Shown piece after piece: positions 54,823 to 56,664 of a DNA stretch of 56,664 nt; the stretch's first letter is position 1, and every line of letters begins with the position of its first letter. Position numbers and translations under genes: made by a program. This DNA is from Staphylococcus cohnii subsp. cohnii (GTDB lineage: Bacteria > Bacillota > Bacilli > Staphylococcales > Staphylococcaceae). The stretch is taken from NCBI RefSeq assembly GCF_002902365.1, contig NZ_PPQC01000039.1, positions 1-56,664 of the forward strand, written 5' to 3'. A model generated the notes under the pieces. That model was not told the DNA's origin, did not search any database, and saw only the letters and a list, made by a program, of their open reading frames with translations.

Positions 54823-54834
54823 ATTTTTCACCCC

Positions 54835-55224
54835 TTAAAATAAAACACCGCTTGATAAAATTGCATTTGCGTAAGGTGTCGCTTCACCTGTTCTTATAAT
54901 TGCTTTAACATCCTTACTATACATTTTTAATTTTTCATGGGATTCCGTGACCATATCAATATTTTCAGCTAATAATTTCACATATAACGCACTATTTTGT
55001 TTTATCATTTCATTTGCAATGGTAAGCTGTTCAATTTTCATATGTGCTTTAACTAAATTAAATACTTCTTCAAATGAAGGGTGCCCAAAAGTTAATGCTA
55101 AATCAATTTTTTTAACACCATCTGGTATTGGTAATCCACAATCAGCAATGATAATTGTATCTGTATGCCCTAAATCACTTAATACCTTAGAAATTTCACT
55201 GTTCAAAATACCTGTTTTATACAT
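54835..55224 (-). CDS. rbsD: D-ribose pyranase
   Basis: 129 residues. His20 in LSDLGHTDTI is the catalytic base; DCGLPIPDG is the family block. It converts the pyranose to the furanose form, the form that ribokinase uses. The presence of rbsD points to ribose as the operon substrate. First structural gene, 46 bases after rbsR; rbsK, which lies between them in B. subtilis, is missing. Confidence 0.94.
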   Translation of the reverse strand: MYKTGILNSEISKVLSDLGHTDTIIIADCGLPIPDGVKKIDLALTFGHPSFEEVFNLVKAHMKIEQLTIANEMIKQNSALYVKLLAENIDMVTESHEKLKMYSKDVKAIIRTGEATPYANAILSSGVLF

Positions 55225-55252
55225 TTAATTCCCCTTTCGTTAAATCATATTT

Positions 55253-55270
55253 TATGTAACCCGTTACATA
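55253..55270. promoter_or_regulatory. Probable RbsR operator between rbsR and rbsD
   Basis: TATGTAAC-CC-GTTACATA: perfect 8-base arms around CC. It abuts the rbsR stop, 28 bases ahead of rbsD. LacI-family regulators bind such palindromes. Confidence 0.7.
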
Positions 55271-56254
55271 TTATTGCTCAAATCTAACACTACCTCTACG
55301 TTTAGTAGATAACTTTAGCGTATTTTCTTGTTGATTTACTACACAGTTTTTATTTAATTTTAATAAAATTGATACCGCTTGTTGTCCTAAAAAATATGCG
55401 GACTGATCAATAGTTGCAATTTGAGGAAATGTCATTGTAGAGAAAGGTATATTGTCATAACCCACAATTTGAATCTCTTCAGGAACTCTCAATTGAAATT
55501 GCTGAATAAGTCCCATTGTTTCAATTGCAAGTACATCGTTGCTACATATAATGCTATCAATATGTAAATCTTTAACTAATGAAATAAATGCACTTTTATT
55601 TTTTAAAGTCTCTGCTGAACAATCGTAATAACTTACATCATAATTGTTCAATGCTTGTTTAATGCCATCTATTCTCAATTTAAATGCCTCAATATTCAAA
55701 TCTAAATGAAGGATTAAAATATTTTTTGGTTTACCTTCTAACACAAGTCGAGCTTGTAATTGTCCGCCTTCAAAATGATTCATAGAAATACCATTACCTT
55801 CATCTTTAACACGATCTACAAATACATAATGAATACCTTGCGATACTAATAACTTTTCGATTTGATCATCAGCAAATGCTGTAGTAATCGCGCCTACACA
55901 ATTATAAGCATTGAAAGTAGAAAGATAATCTTTAGCCTTATCAACATCGTTGTCACTATTTCCAATTAAAACTTGAAAACCATGCGCAAGCGCTATATCT
56001 TCAACACCTCTCGCTATCAATGTAAAAAAAGGATTACTGATATCTGGCAATAATAAACCAATCATTTTTGACTTTCGTTTATATAATGTACGTGCTGCTT
56101 CATTAGGTTGATAGTTAAGCTCATGAATCGCACGTTCAATTTGTATTTTTGTTTGAGCTTTTACATATCCATTATTATTTATAACTCTAGATACCGTTGC
56201 TACAGAACAACCAGCTAACTTAGCTACCTCTTTTATTGTTACTATAAAAATCAC
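55271..56254 (-). CDS. rbsR: LacI-family ribose operon repressor
   Basis: LacI fold: [23 protein letters not shown] at the N-terminus, then a periplasmic-binding-type sensor domain (about 65-325). It resembles RbsR and probably represses itself and rbsDACB. The start is not clear. ATG at 56278 lies inside a cre-like site and has no ribosome binding site. GTG at 56254, used here, is poor. The best ribosome binding site (AGAGGTG) points to ATA at 56245, where the family would have ATG. The rest of the frame is intact. Confidence 0.85.
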   Translation of the reverse strand: MIFIVTIKEVAKLAGCSVATVSRVINNNGYVKAQTKIQIERAIHELNYQPNEAARTLYKRKSKMIGLLLPDISNPFFTLIARGVEDIALAHGFQVLIGNSDNDVDKAKDYLSTFNAYNCVGAITTAFADDQIEKLLVSQGIHYVFVDRVKDEGNGISMNHFEGGQLQARLVLEGKPKNILILHLDLNIEAFKLRIDGIKQALNNYDVSYYDCSAETLKNKSAFISLVKDLHIDSIICSNDVLAIETMGLIQQFQLRVPEEIQIVGYDNIPFSTMTFPQIATIDQSAYFLGQQAVSILLKLNKNCVVNQQENTLKLSTKRRGSVRFEQ

Positions 56255-56263
56255 CTCTATTTT

Positions 56264-56278
56264 TGTAACCGTTTTCAT
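56264..56278 (-). promoter_or_regulatory. cre-type site (CcpA) or LacI-family operator before rbsR
   Basis: ATGAAAACGGTTACA matches the cre consensus WTGNAANCGNWWNCA at every fixed position. It suggests catabolite repression of the rbs operon. Its shared GTTAC half with the 55253 palindrome also allows self-binding by RbsR. Confidence 0.7.
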
Positions 56279-56615
56279 AATATCATAATAATTTCTCTTT
56301 TGGTAGTTTATTTGAAATTTTAATTTTTATATTACTTTATATTCCATGTTTTTATTAATTTATTTATATAGCTCAAAAACGTTGGTTTATACTAATCGGA
56401 CCAAAAATATAAATATCTTACCATTTTATTACTAAAAAACTGACGTATTGCTTACTTTAAACGTATTTTATAAACTATTGCGCTAATAGTTATACTAAAT
56501 AAAAATATATTCAAATTTTCATTTACTTTTATTAAGTTATAATTTCATCATTTTCTTGAAAACCACATTTCTTTCACCACATATAAATATAAATAAAAAA
56601 GACTCATCCTGTTAA
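56279..56615. other. AT-rich spacer, no gene seen
   Basis: 337 bases between rbsR and the possible IS end. No ORF with a ribosome binding site and no hairpin that I can support; it should contain the rbsR promoter. Confidence 0.5.
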
Positions 56616-56664
56616 TGAACTGCACCCTGTCAAGTAGACAGTGAAAAAAACAAAATGTTTATGG
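56616..56664. mobile_element. Possible terminal end of an IS3-family (IS150-like) element
   Basis: TGAACTGCACCCTGTCAAGT followed by AGACAGTG and A-rich sequence. Ends beginning TG-ACTGCACCC are, from memory, usual for IS150-group elements. No transposase is visible because the window stops here. Confidence 0.45.

Overview
The window is chromosomal DNA of a low-GC Firmicute and almost certainly a Staphylococcus. It carries FemA and FemB (pentaglycine bridge enzymes), MsrR next to MsrA, CvfB, and the gene order lysC-asd-dapA-dapB-dapD-deacetylase-alr2-lysA, cspA, pstSCAB-phoU, pepF, femB/femA, trpEGDCFBA, tyrA. This is the order I recall from S. aureus, read in the opposite direction. From memory, FemA, CvfB and TrpA differ from S. 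aureus at many positions, and the ribose ABC operon and the panD/panE pair are not where S. aureus has them. A coagulase-negative species is therefore more likely; I cannot name it from sequence alone.

Layout. 1-9.3 kb: a small membrane protein, a glyoxalase-family protein, a MoxR ATPase/VWA protein pair, a BrnQ amino-acid transporter, a TelA/XpaC/acylphosphatase cluster, a DUF1033-like protein and the cold-shock gene cspA. 9.4-18.1 kb (minus strand): the eight-gene aspartate-to-diaminopimelate/lysine operon, headed by a lysine riboswitch and its terminator. 18.2-19.4 kb: an aldo/keto reductase broken by a 10-bp tandem duplication, then a GC-rich structured repeat. 19.6-22.2 kb: an ABC-F ATPase divergent from cvfB. 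22.5-27.2 kb: the phosphate uptake operon pstSCAB-phoU, with a three-way-junction inverted repeat after pstS. 27.3-33.5 kb: pepF, a small membrane protein, a TipAL-like MerR regulator with its own promoter, a 935-bp gene-poor gap, a cyclopropane fatty acid synthase gene broken by a 16-bp tandem duplication, and an HdeD-like membrane protein. 33.8-37.3 kb: femB, femA and a DJ-1/PfpI-family gene. 37.4-44.3 kb: the complete tryptophan operon behind two tandem T-box riboswitches, both with a TGG (Trp) specifier. 44.5-49.1 kb: tyrA, panD divergent from panE, and a UmuC-like polymerase with two LexA boxes, divergent from a 4-oxalocrotonate tautomerase. 49.3-49.7 kb: two copies of a 108-bp structured repeat and a 51-bp hairpin that is an exact copy of the first 51 bases of the window. 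49.8-51.4 kb: msrR and msrA. 51.5-56.3 kb: a ribose operon rbsR-D-A-C-B without rbsK. The window ends in what looks like the terminus of an IS3-type element.

Most of the window is core metabolism: cell-wall precursors (DAP, D-Ala, pentaglycine bridge), amino acids and phosphate. I found no clear new multi-gene system. The most unusual features are in cis-regulation and genome decay: tandem Trp T-boxes, two genes broken by short perfect tandem duplications, a 98-bp palindrome inside the dap operon, the three-way junction in the pst operon, the structured repeats, and a ribose operon with no kinase gene and a regulator with no normal start codon. No rRNA, tRNA or CRISPR array was seen.
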